Positions 16,565-25,046 are shown, counted from the first letter of the stretch. The stretch is DNA of 64,000 nt from Pseudaeromonas aegiceratis (GCF_046254905.1 NZ_CP158016.1:310001-374000), one strand, 5' to 3'. Notes: generated by a model from the sequence alone, not told the origin. Program-made: numbers and translations.

Positions 16565-17695
16565 ATGACCTTGGCCAGCACTCCCTCAACCGGTTCGGAT
16601 GCCAGCCTGCTTGGCTCTGCCTGGTCGCCGGTCACCGATGCCCGCCCGCGGGTGGAGGACAGCCAGGCCAGCCAATCACTGGCCGTGGTGCGTGGTGGCC
16701 AGGAGCCGGTCAGCAATCCCGGCGGCCAGGCCACGACGGCGGTGGCCAGCAATGGGAGCGGGATCCAGGAGACGAGCGGCAGCGCCCTGGGGGGGCAGAG
16801 CAGCGACTGGGTCAACCAGTTCCAGAGCTGGTCGACCCTGGCAGATGCCCAGGCGGCCCTCACCGACAGTCAGCTTGGCGAGGCGGCCCTGCTGTCCACC
16901 TACCGGCAGCTGTTGCAGACCAGCCAGCAACTGAGCCAGGCCAGCACCCAGATGACCACCCTCAGCCAGCAGCTGCAGCAGCTGGATCAGCAGATCAGCG
17001 CCCAGGGCAGCCTGAGTGCCCAGCTGCAGCCGACCGTGATGGGCGGAGAGGCCGGTCGCCGGGGCTATGTGCTGGACAAGGTGGACTTGCTATCGGCCCG
17101 TCCCAGCGACGAACAGATGCGGATCTACTTTCCGGCCAGCCGCAGCGGCGTCAGCGTCAGCCTGCCGGCGGACAGCGCCGGCCAGACGGTGGCGGATACC
17201 CTGAACAGTGCCCTGCAAAAAGAGGGCATACGGGTGGATCTCTCCGGTCAGGGGCAGCTGCGTTTCAGCGCCACGGGGGCGGACGAGCGCAAGCTCAGCC
17301 AGCCCATCCTGATGACGGGCCAGGGGATCCGGGTGCCGGCGGGCAATCCGGTGAGTGTGTCATTGCGTGCCGAGCCTTCGGCCCTGGGGCAGCTGGCTCA
17401 GACCCTGGCCAGTGGGGATAGCAGCCAGCGTCAGGCTGCCCAGCAGCAGGTCAACGGCCTGCTGGCGCAGATCCAGCAGACCCTGACGGCCTTGCGGGGC
17501 TATCGGCAGAACCTGTTGCAGCAGGTACAGAGCCTGTCGGCCCAACAGCTGGCGGGCAGCGAGCAGGCGGGGGCGCTGGTGGGCAGCCTGGGGCAAGCCC
17601 TGGGCCAGGGGAGCTACCAGCAGGTGGCTACCAGCCTGCAGGCCCAGGCCAACCTCAGCCGTCAGGCGGTGGTGGCCCTGCTGACCCAGGAGTAG
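16565..17695 (+). CDS. Unassigned flagellar-locus protein, possible LafW-like hook-associated protein
   Basis: 376 residues that I cannot place with confidence. There is no signal peptide or membrane segment. Residues 1-80 look disordered and rich in Ser, Gly and Gln. A Gln-rich coiled coil follows (about 105-150, LLSTYRQLLQTSQQLSQAST). Then comes a beta-rich stretch (about 185-235) containing VSVSLPADSAGQTVADTLNS, GIRVDLSGQGQLRFSA, which resembles the flagellin IN motif of FliC/FliD/FlgL-like axial proteins. A second coiled coil ends the protein. It starts 11 bp after flgL and closes the operon. In Flag-2 loci a putative hook-associated gene, lafW, holds this place; I recall that from memory and infer kinship only from position and composition. 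Confidence 0.75.
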   Translation: MTLASTPSTGSDASLLGSAWSPVTDARPRVEDSQASQSLAVVRGGQEPVSNPGGQATTAVASNGSGIQETSGSALGGQSSDWVNQFQSWSTLADAQAALTDSQLGEAALLSTYRQLLQTSQQLSQASTQMTTLSQQLQQLDQQISAQGSLSAQLQPTVMGGEAGRRGYVLDKVDLLSARPSDEQMRIYFPASRSGVSVSLPADSAGQTVADTLNSALQKEGIRVDLSGQGQLRFSATGADERKLSQPILMTGQGIRVPAGNPVSVSLRAEPSALGQLAQTLASGDSSQRQAAQQQVNGLLAQIQQTLTALRGYRQNLLQQVQSLSAQQLAGSEQAGALVGSLGQALGQGSYQQVATSLQAQANLSRQAVVALLTQE

Positions 17696-17705
17696 GACTC
17701 CCGGG

Positions 17706-18176
17706 TCAGACGTACCAGATCCGGTTGATATACCAGGTTTTTTTGCCGGCAGGTGTCATGACGTCCGCCTCGTCGTCCGGCTCCTTCTTGAGCAGGGCCC
17801 GGGCCATAGGCGCATCGATGGAGATGTAGTCCTTGCGCGCGTAGATCTCGTCGGGCCCCACGATGCGAAACACCAGCTGTTCCCCCTCGTCGTTCTCCAC
17901 CTCCACCCAGGCGCCAAAGAACACCTTGCCCTCCTGGGCCGGGGCATGATCGACGATCTTCAACTCCTCCAACCGCTTGGTCAGGTAGCGGATCCGCCGG
18001 TCGATCTGGCGCAGCAGCTTCTTGTTGTAGTGGTAGTCGGCGTTCTCGCTGCGATCCCCCAGGCTGGCGGCCCAGGCCACCTTGGCGGTGATGTCGGGTC
18101 TGTGTTCGCGCCACAGGTAATCCAGTTCCTGTTTGAGGGCGTTGAAGCCTTCACGGGTGATGAGGTTGGTTTTCAC
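17706..18176 (-). CDS. greB: Transcription elongation factor GreB
   Basis: 156 residues from GTG 18176. This start aligns with the E. coli N-terminus (MKTPLVTREG versus VKTNLITREG here); the frame is open further upstream without similarity. The N-terminal coiled coil holds the acidic tip motif (SLGDRSENADYHYNKK) that reaches into the RNA polymerase secondary channel to stimulate cleavage of backtracked RNA. The C-terminal domain includes GKVFFGAWVEVENDEGE and ISIDAPMARALLKKE. It lies 10 bp from the converging flagellar gene end and 29 bp downstream of the RpiR-type gene. Confidence 0.95.
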   Translation of the reverse strand: MKTNLITREGFNALKQELDYLWREHRPDITAKVAWAASLGDRSENADYHYNKKLLRQIDRRIRYLTKRLEELKIVDHAPAQEGKVFFGAWVEVENDEGEQLVFRIVGPDEIYARKDYISIDAPMARALLKKEPDDEADVMTPAGKKTWYINRIWYV

Positions 18177-18205
18177 TGGGTTGGATGCTCGCTGTGAGGA
18201 GGCGG

Positions 18206-19060
18206 TTAGCCTTTGGCAAAATCGCTGAAGTGATCCTGCAGGCTGCGGATCTGGTTGGCGCGAGACACGGCGCTGGCGCCCGTGCTGACGACGCAGCTGG
18301 TGACCAAGAGGTCCAGCAGGGCGGCCAAGGGCATAAATGAATCCCAGGTACGCCATCCCATGATGGGGATGGTCAGGGTCAGGGTGTTGTCTTCTTGGGC
18401 CCAGTCACAGTGGGAGTCGGTGATGAGCAGCACCTTGATGCCGGCCGCCATGGCGGCCTGGTAGAGCAGCTGGGATTTGCTGGCGAAGCGGCGGCAGTCC
18501 ACCAGCACCAGCAGGGTGTCGGCGGCCGGGCTGTCGAACACCTCCACATAGGTGCCGTTCATGCCATCCACATAGCGCACGCCGGGGCGAACATAGGTCA
18601 TCTGCTCACTGAAGTAACGCACTATGTAACCAATGTTCTGGTACGAGGCGATGTGGAGGTTGGGGGTCTGCACCAGGGCGTCGACTATGGGTTGCCAGTC
18701 CGGGTTGTGGGTGAGCTGATGCAGCCGCTGCAGGACCTCTATCTGCTGCACCACCAATTCCGACAGCAGCCGCCCCTCACCCTGTTCGCGCCGCAGGGCA
18801 TCCACGCTGTCGCTGATATCCCAGGCCGAGCTGATGGGTCCGTGCCGCAGCTCCACCTTGAGCTCCTGCAGGCTGCCATAGCCCAGCTCCCGCAGGTAGC
18901 GGGTGACCGTCATGGGACTGAGCCCCACCTTGTCGGCGATGGAGCTCACCGTCTCGAAGGGGGCCTCATGCAGGTTGTTGGTGAAGTAATCGGACAGCCG
19001 CCGGCCGGATTTGGTGCGGCGGGCCTCGGGGGTGAGGAATTTTTTGAGGATGTGATCCAT
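18206..19060 (-). CDS. MurR/RpiR family transcriptional regulator
   Basis: 284 residues. The N-terminal HTH_6 domain (about 5-80) includes TVSSIADKVGLSPMTVTRYL with RELGYGSLQELKVELR. A SIS sugar-phosphate-type domain follows at about 125-255 (LHIASYQNIGYIVRYFSEQM; DTLLVLVDCRRFASKSQLLY; GIKVLLITDSHCDWA). The start overlaps the stop of the upstream peptidase gene (TGATG), so the two are translated together. It probably senses a small metabolite and controls the peptidase gene and the divergent ABC transporter. The ligand need not be a sugar phosphate: RpiR proteins next to amino-compound genes are common. Confidence 0.88.
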   Translation of the reverse strand: MDHILKKFLTPEARRTKSGRRLSDYFTNNLHEAPFETVSSIADKVGLSPMTVTRYLRELGYGSLQELKVELRHGPISSAWDISDSVDALRREQGEGRLLSELVVQQIEVLQRLHQLTHNPDWQPIVDALVQTPNLHIASYQNIGYIVRYFSEQMTYVRPGVRYVDGMNGTYVEVFDSPAADTLLVLVDCRRFASKSQLLYQAAMAAGIKVLLITDSHCDWAQEDNTLTLTIPIMGWRTWDSFMPLAALLDLLVTSCVVSTGASAVSRANQIRSLQDHFSDFAKG

Positions 19061-20154
19061 CAGGCCTTCAACAGTTGCAACAACCTCGACGGATCGAGGG
19101 CTTCCACGTGTCGCCCTTTATAGCCGGTACAGGCGCTGGAGGCCAGCATGGCATTGAGGATAGCCTCATCCACCGCCTCCACGGCCGCCATGAACAGGGG
19201 ATCCAGCCCATCGTTGTTCAGCGTGTCGAAGCGAAACTGGCTCGGCTCGGGCAGGGGCCCCGGATTGTTGGCGGTGGAGAAGGCGAGGAAGATGTCGCCG
19301 GAATTGTTGCCGGAGGGCGTACCGCCACGGCCAATCCCGATGGCGGCCCGCCGGGCCAGCCGCTGCAGCTGGATGGGCAACAGGGGGGCGTCGGTGGCCA
19401 GGATGACGATGATGGAGCCGTGTTCGTGGGCCCAGATGCTGGGGCCGGGCATCTGTTTGCCCACCGGCTGGCCGCAGACGGTCAGCCAGGGGCGCAGGCC
19501 ATGGTTGGCCTGCACCAGCACCCCCAGGGTGTAGGTGTTGTCATTCAGGTCGACCAGGCGGGAGGCGGTGCCGGTGCCGCCCTTGAACTCGTAGGCGATC
19601 ATGCCGGTGCCGCCCCCCACGGCGCCTTCCGCCAGGGGGCCCGTGCGGGCGCCATCGATGGCCGCCAGCACATGCTCCTCCTGAACATGTTGGCCGTAGA
19701 TGTCGTTCAGCCAGCCGTCGTAGGTCTCGGCGGTCACCGGCAGCAGCCAGAGCCGGTGCCGGCGCAGTTCTTCACCATGGTGCGTGATCATCCATCGTTG
19801 GGTCCCATGATGGGCCACGCCGACGGAAAAGCTGTTGGTGAGGGTGATGGGGCCGGTAAACCAACCGGCCTCCTGCAGCCAATGGCAACCTGTCATCTCC
19901 CCGTTGCCATTCATGGCGAAGTGCCCGCCCCACACCGGGCAGAGTAGCTCACCCGGCGGTCGGGGCAGCAGGGCGGTGACGCCGGTCTGGATCTCGGGTT
20001 TGGCCGGATCCGACAGCGTGGTGTAGCCCACGCTGACACCGGGAACATCTGTGATGGCATTGTTCTTGCCAGTGATACCCGGCAGGGGCAATTCCCATCC
20101 TCGCGCCCTGGCCTTGCCATCCGGCGCGTACCGTGCGGGATCCTTAGCGGCCAT
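19060..20154 (-). CDS. P1-family (DmpA/BapA-like) beta- or D-aminopeptidase
   Basis: 364 residues. The protein belongs to the DmpA N-terminal-nucleophile family, whose members self-cleave and release N-terminal D-amino or beta-amino acids from peptides and amides. Evidence: GITGKNNAITDVPGVSVGYT near the start, AEGAVGGGTGMIAYEFKGGT with TGTASR in the middle, and the processing site SGNNSGDIFLAFSTAN, where Ser285 would be the new N-terminal nucleophile after an Asn. No signal peptide is evident, so it acts in the cytoplasm. It leads a two-gene unit with the RpiR regulator and faces the ABC transporter. The actual substrate is unknown. Confidence 0.88.
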   Translation of the reverse strand: MAAKDPARYAPDGKARARGWELPLPGITGKNNAITDVPGVSVGYTTLSDPAKPEIQTGVTALLPRPPGELLCPVWGGHFAMNGNGEMTGCHWLQEAGWFTGPITLTNSFSVGVAHHGTQRWMITHHGEELRRHRLWLLPVTAETYDGWLNDIYGQHVQEEHVLAAIDGARTGPLAEGAVGGGTGMIAYEFKGGTGTASRLVDLNDNTYTLGVLVQANHGLRPWLTVCGQPVGKQMPGPSIWAHEHGSIIVILATDAPLLPIQLQRLARRAAIGIGRGGTPSGNNSGDIFLAFSTANNPGPLPEPSQFRFDTLNNDGLDPLFMAAVEAVDEAILNAMLASSACTGYKGRHVEALDPSRLLQLLKA

Positions 20155-20181
20155 ATCCCATCCTCTTCGTCGTTCGTGTTG

Positions 20182-20260
20182 TTGACCGGTTTTGTGGAAA
20201 GCATGACCAAGGTCAAAATGTTAGTCAACAAACATCAATCACAAAAATCTACTTGACCAA
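20182..20260. promoter_or_regulatory. TGACC-repeat operator candidates between peptidase and transporter
   Basis: The 193-bp divergent region contains TTGACCGG (20182-20189), the dyad TGACCAAGGTCA (20204-20215) and TTGACCAA (20253-20260). These are three copies of one short motif, with the middle one as an inverted pair. They are well placed to bind the neighbouring RpiR regulator. TTGACC at 20253 may also act as a -35 element, with TTTACT 18 bp downstream as a weak -10. Confidence 0.4.
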
Positions 20261-20347
20261 CATTGCATCCCGTGTTTTTACTGAGGCAGACCGAGTGCCC
20301 ACGCACTTGCTTTTCTTCAGGACAACAGACGGACGATTGACTTGCCT

Positions 20348-21421
20348 ATGGACGTGCCAGCAGTAGTACAGGTTTCCCGGGTCTCGAAGCGCTTCCTCTC
20401 GCCCGATGGCCAGTGGGTGCATGCCCTCAAGGACATCACCCTGGATATTCCCGCCGGTAAATTCACCACCCTGTTAGGCCCCTCCGGCTGTGGCAAAACC
20501 ACGCTGCTGCGGCTGATCGGGGGGTTTGAGGAGCCGTCCCTGGGGGGCATCTTCATCGGCGAGGAGCTGATGGAAGGGGTGCCGGCCAACAAGCGGCCCA
20601 CCAATACCGTATTTCAGCACTATGGCTTGTTTCCCCATATGACGGTGGGGCAGAACGTGGCCTACGGTCTGGAGGTGGCCGGCCTCGACAAAGAGGAGGT
20701 GCGCCAGCGGGTGTCCGAGGCCCTGGCCATGGTGCGTCTGCCCGACATGCAGTCACGCAAGATCACCCAGATCTCCGGCGGCCAGCAACAGCGGGTGGCG
20801 CTGGCCCGGGCCATCGTCATGCGCCCCAAGGTGCTGCTGCTGGACGAGCCGATGGCCGCCCTGGATCGGCAGCTGCGCAAGGAGATGCAGGTGGAGCTGA
20901 AGCGATTGCAGAACGAGCTGGGGATCGCCTTCTTGTGCGTCACCCACGATCAGGAGGAGGCCCTCTCCATGTCGGATCTGGTGGTGGTGATGAACGGCGG
21001 CCAGATCGAGCAACAGGCCGCGCCGCGGGAGATCTACGAGCGTCCCCAGACGCGCTTCGTGGCCGGTTTCGTCGGCGAGACCAACCTGTTTGACGGTCAG
21101 GTGACGGTGGATGCGGCGGGCCATGCGAGCCTCACCTCCGTCGGGGGGAATCGGCTGGCGTTGGGCACGGCCTGCCCGCCCGGCCCCTTGTGTGTCTCCT
21201 TGCGGCCAGAAAAATTGCAGCCGGTGACCGCCGACAGCCAGTTGCCCAGGCTGAGCGGGATCGTCCAGGAGGCGACCTATCTGGGCAACCTGACCCGGGT
21301 ACGCTTGGCCTTGGCGGGGGAGGAGCGGTTGATCACCACCCTGGCGGGGCAACTGCCGCGCCCTGGGGAGCCCCTCAGCCTGTGCTATGACCCGGCCGAC
21401 CTCTGTCTGCTTCGGGATTAG
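20348..21421 (+). CDS. Polyamine-type ABC transporter, ATP-binding protein (PotA/PotG-like)
   Basis: 357 residues from ATG 20348; a TTG at 20342 is an alternative two codons earlier, and neither has a strong ribosome site. Walker A is LLGPSGCGKTT, the signature is ISGGQQQRVALARAI, Walker B is VLLLDEPMAALD and the H-loop is FLCVTHDQEEA. The C-terminal TOBE domain (about 270-355) is present, as in PotA-type ATPases. It energises import through the two permeases encoded next. PotG-like is equally possible. Confidence 0.9.
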   Translation: MDVPAVVQVSRVSKRFLSPDGQWVHALKDITLDIPAGKFTTLLGPSGCGKTTLLRLIGGFEEPSLGGIFIGEELMEGVPANKRPTNTVFQHYGLFPHMTVGQNVAYGLEVAGLDKEEVRQRVSEALAMVRLPDMQSRKITQISGGQQQRVALARAIVMRPKVLLLDEPMAALDRQLRKEMQVELKRLQNELGIAFLCVTHDQEEALSMSDLVVVMNGGQIEQQAAPREIYERPQTRFVAGFVGETNLFDGQVTVDAAGHASLTSVGGNRLALGTACPPGPLCVSLRPEKLQPVTADSQLPRLSGIVQEATYLGNLTRVRLALAGEERLITTLAGQLPRPGEPLSLCYDPADLCLLRD

Positions 21422-21432
21422 GGGGAACACAG

Positions 21433-22350
21433 ATGTCAGAAATCGATCATGCTTCCTCTCCCAAGCCCTGGTGGCGTCCCGGTATGGGCAAGCTGCTGCC
21501 CGGTTTTGTGCTGCTCCTGCTGCTGTTCGTGGTGCCGGTGGCCATAGTGGTGGTCTACAGCGTGCTGACCCGGGGCACCTATGGCGGGGTCGAGTGGCAG
21601 CTGGATCTGGACTCCTACGCCCGTATCTTCGGCCTGCCCAACGAAGATCTGCTGCGGGATTGGGATTTCGTCTACCTGCGCATCTTCGCCAAGTCGGCGC
21701 TGGTGGCGCTCATCACCGCCCTGTTGACCCTGCTGGTGGCATTTCCCGCCGCCTGGTATATCGCCCGGCGGCCGGCCCGCAGCAAGTTCATGCTGCTGAC
21801 CCTGGTCACCTTGCCCTTCTTTGCCAACGCCCTGATCCGGGTGTACGCCTGGATGCTGATACTGAGGGCGGACGGTGTGGTGAACAACATCCTCCTGGGG
21901 CTGGGCTTGATCCATGAGCCACTCCAGCTCATCTACACCCCGGGGGCCGTCATCGTCTCCATGATCTACCAGTACCTGCCCTTCATGGTGCTGCCCTTGT
22001 TCGCTTCCATCGAGAAGCTGGACGCCCGCCTGCTGGAGTCCTCCCGGGATCTGGGGGCCAATGGGCTGACGACTTTTCGCCGGGTGATCCTGCCCCTGTG
22101 CATGCCCGGGGTGGTCGCCGGCTGCGTGCTGGTGTTCATCCCGGCCTTCGGCAATTTCATCGCACCGACCCTGATCGGCGGGGCCAAGGATCTGCTGGTG
22201 GGCCCCCTGCTGGCCCAGGCGTTTCTGTCGGCCCGGGACTGGCCGTTCGGTTCCGCCATCGCCACCGTTCTGAGTGGGGCCGTGTTGCTGTGCCTGTTAG
22301 CCATGGCCCGCAGCGAGGCCCGTGACGCGGAGATGCATCATGAAAAATAG
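21433..22350 (+). CDS. Polyamine-type ABC transporter permease (PotB/PotH-like)
   Basis: 305 residues with six predicted membrane segments; the first is near 20-42 (LLPGFVLLLLLFVVPVAIVV). The BPD_transp_1 coupling loop (EAA motif) reads LESSRDLGANGLTTFRRVIL with PLCMPG, as in PotB-type permeases. A periplasmic loop of about 45 residues follows the first segment. The gene lies 11 bp behind the ATPase gene and overlaps the next permease. Confidence 0.9.
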   Translation: MSEIDHASSPKPWWRPGMGKLLPGFVLLLLLFVVPVAIVVVYSVLTRGTYGGVEWQLDLDSYARIFGLPNEDLLRDWDFVYLRIFAKSALVALITALLTLLVAFPAAWYIARRPARSKFMLLTLVTLPFFANALIRVYAWMLILRADGVVNNILLGLGLIHEPLQLIYTPGAVIVSMIYQYLPFMVLPLFASIEKLDARLLESSRDLGANGLTTFRRVILPLCMPGVVAGCVLVFIPAFGNFIAPTLIGGAKDLLVGPLLAQAFLSARDWPFGSAIATVLSGAVLLCLLAMARSEARDAEMHHEK

Positions 22351-23212
22351 AATCGCGGGGCTGCCCGGCCGGCTGCTGAGCCTGCATGTCTGGTTCTTCT
22401 TTCTGTTTCTTTACCTGCCCATCGGCGTGCTGGTGGTCTACTCCTTCAACGCCAACGCCATCAGCATGATGACCTGGCAGGGCTTCACCTTCGACTGGTA
22501 CCTGCGGGTGCTGGCCAACCTGGGGGTGATAGGCCCGGAGCACGGCCTGGCCGGCGAGGGTAACCTGCAGCTCTATTCCGATCCCAACCTGGGGCCGGCG
22601 GCCATCAACAGTGTGATCATCGCCTTTTCCGCCGCCGCCCTGGCCACCGTCATCGGTACCCTGACCGCCCTGGGATTGGCTCGCTGCCGCTTCCCCGGCC
22701 GGCTGGCCTACAAGACCAGTCTCTACCTGCCCATCGTGATCCCCGACATAGTGCTGGGTATCGCCTTGCTGGTGTTCTTTGCCTCGATCCATTTTCCCCT
22801 GGGACGCGGCTCTGTGATCCTGTCCCACACAGTGTTTCTCTCCTCCTATGTCTGTGTGGTGGTGGGGGCGCGACTGGCCGGGATGAATGCGCAGCTGGAG
22901 GAGGCGTCGGCGGATCTGGGGGCCTCGCCCTGGACCACCTTCCGCCGGATCACCTTGCCTCAGCTGCTGCCCGGCATCCTGGGGGGCTTCCTGTTGTCGG
23001 TGGTGATCTCGTTTGACGATCTGGTCATCGCCTATTTCACCTGCGGCATCGGCTCCACCACGCTGCCGGTTTACCTGTTCGGTGCCATCAAGCGCAATGT
23101 GTCGCCGGAGATCAATGCCGTGTCCGTGCTGATGATTCTGCTGTCCATGGTGGTGGTGCTTGCCGCCCTCTGGTTGCGGCGTCCCCCGGCCAGCCACAAG
23201 ACCCGTCATTAG
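22340..23212 (+). CDS. Polyamine-type ABC transporter permease (PotC/PotI-like)
   Basis: 290 residues from ATG 22340, which overlaps the end of the first permease by 11 bp and has GGAG upstream; GTG 22322 would be an in-frame alternative. Motifs fit PotC: FFFLFLYLPIGVLVVYSFNA at the N-terminus and the coupling loop EEASADLGASPWTTFRRITL with PQLLPG. VVISFDDLVIAYFTCGIGST is the segment that in PotC-like proteins follows the EAA loop. Confidence 0.9.
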   Translation: MKNRIAGLPGRLLSLHVWFFFLFLYLPIGVLVVYSFNANAISMMTWQGFTFDWYLRVLANLGVIGPEHGLAGEGNLQLYSDPNLGPAAINSVIIAFSAAALATVIGTLTALGLARCRFPGRLAYKTSLYLPIVIPDIVLGIALLVFFASIHFPLGRGSVILSHTVFLSSYVCVVVGARLAGMNAQLEEASADLGASPWTTFRRITLPQLLPGILGGFLLSVVISFDDLVIAYFTCGIGSTTLPVYLFGAIKRNVSPEINAVSVLMILLSMVVVLAALWLRRPPASHKTRH

Positions 23213-23241
23213 TCAGTCCATCAACGAAAGGAGTTCGTCCA

Positions 23242-24276
23242 ATGCACATCAACCGATCCGCCTGTGCCGCCCTGTTGGCGGTGGCCTCCCTGGGGGCCCA
23301 AGCCGAAGAGCTGCATCTGTATAACTGGACCATCTACATAGATCCTGCGGTGGTGTCGGACTTTGAAAAAGAGACCGGCATCAAGACCACCCTGGACAAC
23401 TATGGCAACAACGAGGAGATGCTGGCCAAGATCCAGGCCGGCGCCCAGGGTTACGACATAGTGTTTCCCTCCGTCTTCATGCAGGACATCATGACCAAGC
23501 TTGGCTTGCTGCAGAGTGCCCAGCTCAAGACGCTGAAGGGCTATGACAATCTGGGTCAGCAGTACTTCCTGGCCAACAGCGATCCGGACCACGAGATCTG
23601 CATGCCGTACAACTGGGGGACCACAGGGCTCATCTACAACAAGGCCCTGACCCAGGGCTACGAGGTGAACAGCTGGAAGATCGTCTTCGATCCGCCCAAG
23701 GCCCTGTGGGGCAAGATCGCCGTGCTGGACGATGTCCGTGAGACCATAGGTGCCGCCTTGGTGTACAACGGCTTCGACTTCAACTCCACCAACCCCAAGG
23801 AACTGGCGACCGCCCGGGATACCATCAAGCGGGCCAAGCCCCACTGGGCCGCCATGCTGACCGATGGGATCGGGGACAAGGTGATCAATGGGGACTTTGC
23901 CGTGGCCCAGTGGTGGTCCGGCTCGGCGGCACAAACCGTCGCCTCCAAGCCCGATGCCGTGGGTTATGCCATCCCGAAGGAGGGGGCCAATGGCTTCCAG
24001 GAGGACATGTGTCTGCTGGCCAGCTCACAGAATGTGGCCGCGGCGCGCAAGTTCTTCGAGTACATGATGCGCCCGGAGGTGGCGGCCAAGAATGCCAATT
24101 GGTTGTTTGGCGGCACCCCCAATACCGCCGCCTTGCCGCAGATAGCGCCGGCCCTGGGTCAGAATCCGGATCTCTATCCGTCGGATGACGTGCGCAAGCG
24201 GCTGTTCCTGGTGCGGGATCTGGGGGACAAGATCCGCCTGTATGATGCGGTCTGGACCAGCGTCAAGGCCGATTGA
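23242..24276 (+). CDS. Polyamine-type ABC transporter, periplasmic binding protein (PotD/PotF-like)
   Basis: 344 residues with a signal peptide of about 22 (ALLAVASLGAQA). The mature protein begins ELHLYNWTIYIDPAVVSDFE, typical of PotD/PotF proteins. Further family motifs are AGAQGYDIVFPSVF, NWGTTGLIYNK, NGDFAVAQWWSGSAAQTVAS and EGANGFQEDMCLLASSQN. PotD/PotF ligand sites use aromatic and acidic residues, several of which appear (YNW, WW, D in QED). The ligand could be putrescine, spermidine or another cationic omega-amino compound. The neighbours suggest it may not be a simple polyamine. Confidence 0.9.
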   Translation: MHINRSACAALLAVASLGAQAEELHLYNWTIYIDPAVVSDFEKETGIKTTLDNYGNNEEMLAKIQAGAQGYDIVFPSVFMQDIMTKLGLLQSAQLKTLKGYDNLGQQYFLANSDPDHEICMPYNWGTTGLIYNKALTQGYEVNSWKIVFDPPKALWGKIAVLDDVRETIGAALVYNGFDFNSTNPKELATARDTIKRAKPHWAAMLTDGIGDKVINGDFAVAQWWSGSAAQTVASKPDAVGYAIPKEGANGFQEDMCLLASSQNVAAARKFFEYMMRPEVAAKNANWLFGGTPNTAALPQIAPALGQNPDLYPSDDVRKRLFLVRDLGDKIRLYDAVWTSVKAD

Positions 24277-24326
24277 TCCACCGTGAGGCGGCCCGTTGGG
24301 CCGCCATTGCCTGGGAGTGTTCGCGT

Positions 24327-25046
24327 ATGCGTGTGGCCCTTTATCAGTGTCGGGCCTGGACGGCGGATCTGGACAGTAACCTGGCGCGTCTCGAGCAGAT
24401 GGCGGCGGCCTGTGCCGGCGCCGGTGCCAACCTGCTGGTGTTGCCTGAGCTCTACCTGACGGGCTATCGGCTGGGGGATCGATTGCCGGCGTTGGCCTTG
24501 GCGCCGACGCACCCCGCCCTGGCCAGGGTGGCGGCCATCGCTCGGCAGCAGAAGATCGCCCTGGTGCTGGGTTATCCCGAGCTAGGCCAGGATGGGATCC
24601 GCAATGTGGCGGCCCTGTGGGATGAGCAGGGGGAGTGCCGACTGCGGTATGCCAAGATCAACCTGTTTGGTGAGCAGGAGACGGTGGATTTTTTGCCGGG
24701 CCAGGAGCTGACCACGGTGGCCTGGCACGGCTACCACCTGGGGCTGCTCATCTGTTACGACGTGGAGTGCCCGGAGACGGTGGCGCGGTTGACGGCCCAG
24801 GGGGCCGACCTGATCCTGGCCCCGACCGCCAACATGCAGCCCTATGTGGCGGCGGCACGGCTGGCCGGACCCGCCCGCACGCTGGAACAGTCGGTGTACC
24901 TGGTGTATGCCAACTATGCCGGTGAGGAGGCGGATCTTAGCTATACCGGCTTGAGTGGCATCTTCGGTCCCCAGGGCATGGAGCTGGCCCGCGCCGGGGA
25001 GACAGAGACGCTGCTGCTGGCCGAGTTGCCGGCACGAGGGGAATAA
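24327..25046 (+). CDS. Nitrilase-superfamily carbon-nitrogen hydrolase (amidase)
   Basis: 239 residues from ATG 24327, behind GGGAG. The catalytic triad of the nitrilase superfamily is complete: Glu41 (LVLPELYLTGY), Lys110 (RYAKINLFGE) and Cys143 (LLICYDVECPE). Such enzymes hydrolyse linear amides or N-carbamoyl groups, for example N-carbamoylputrescine or omega-amino amides. It is probably the last gene of the transporter operon, 50 bp after the binding-protein gene. At 239 residues it is shorter than typical N-carbamoylputrescine amidases (around 290). The stop codon is embedded in the terminator of the converging pckA gene. Confidence 0.85.
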   Translation: MRVALYQCRAWTADLDSNLARLEQMAAACAGAGANLLVLPELYLTGYRLGDRLPALALAPTHPALARVAAIARQQKIALVLGYPELGQDGIRNVAALWDEQGECRLRYAKINLFGEQETVDFLPGQELTTVAWHGYHLGLLICYDVECPETVARLTAQGADLILAPTANMQPYVAAARLAGPARTLEQSVYLVYANYAGEEADLSYTGLSGIFGPQGMELARAGETETLLLAELPARGE

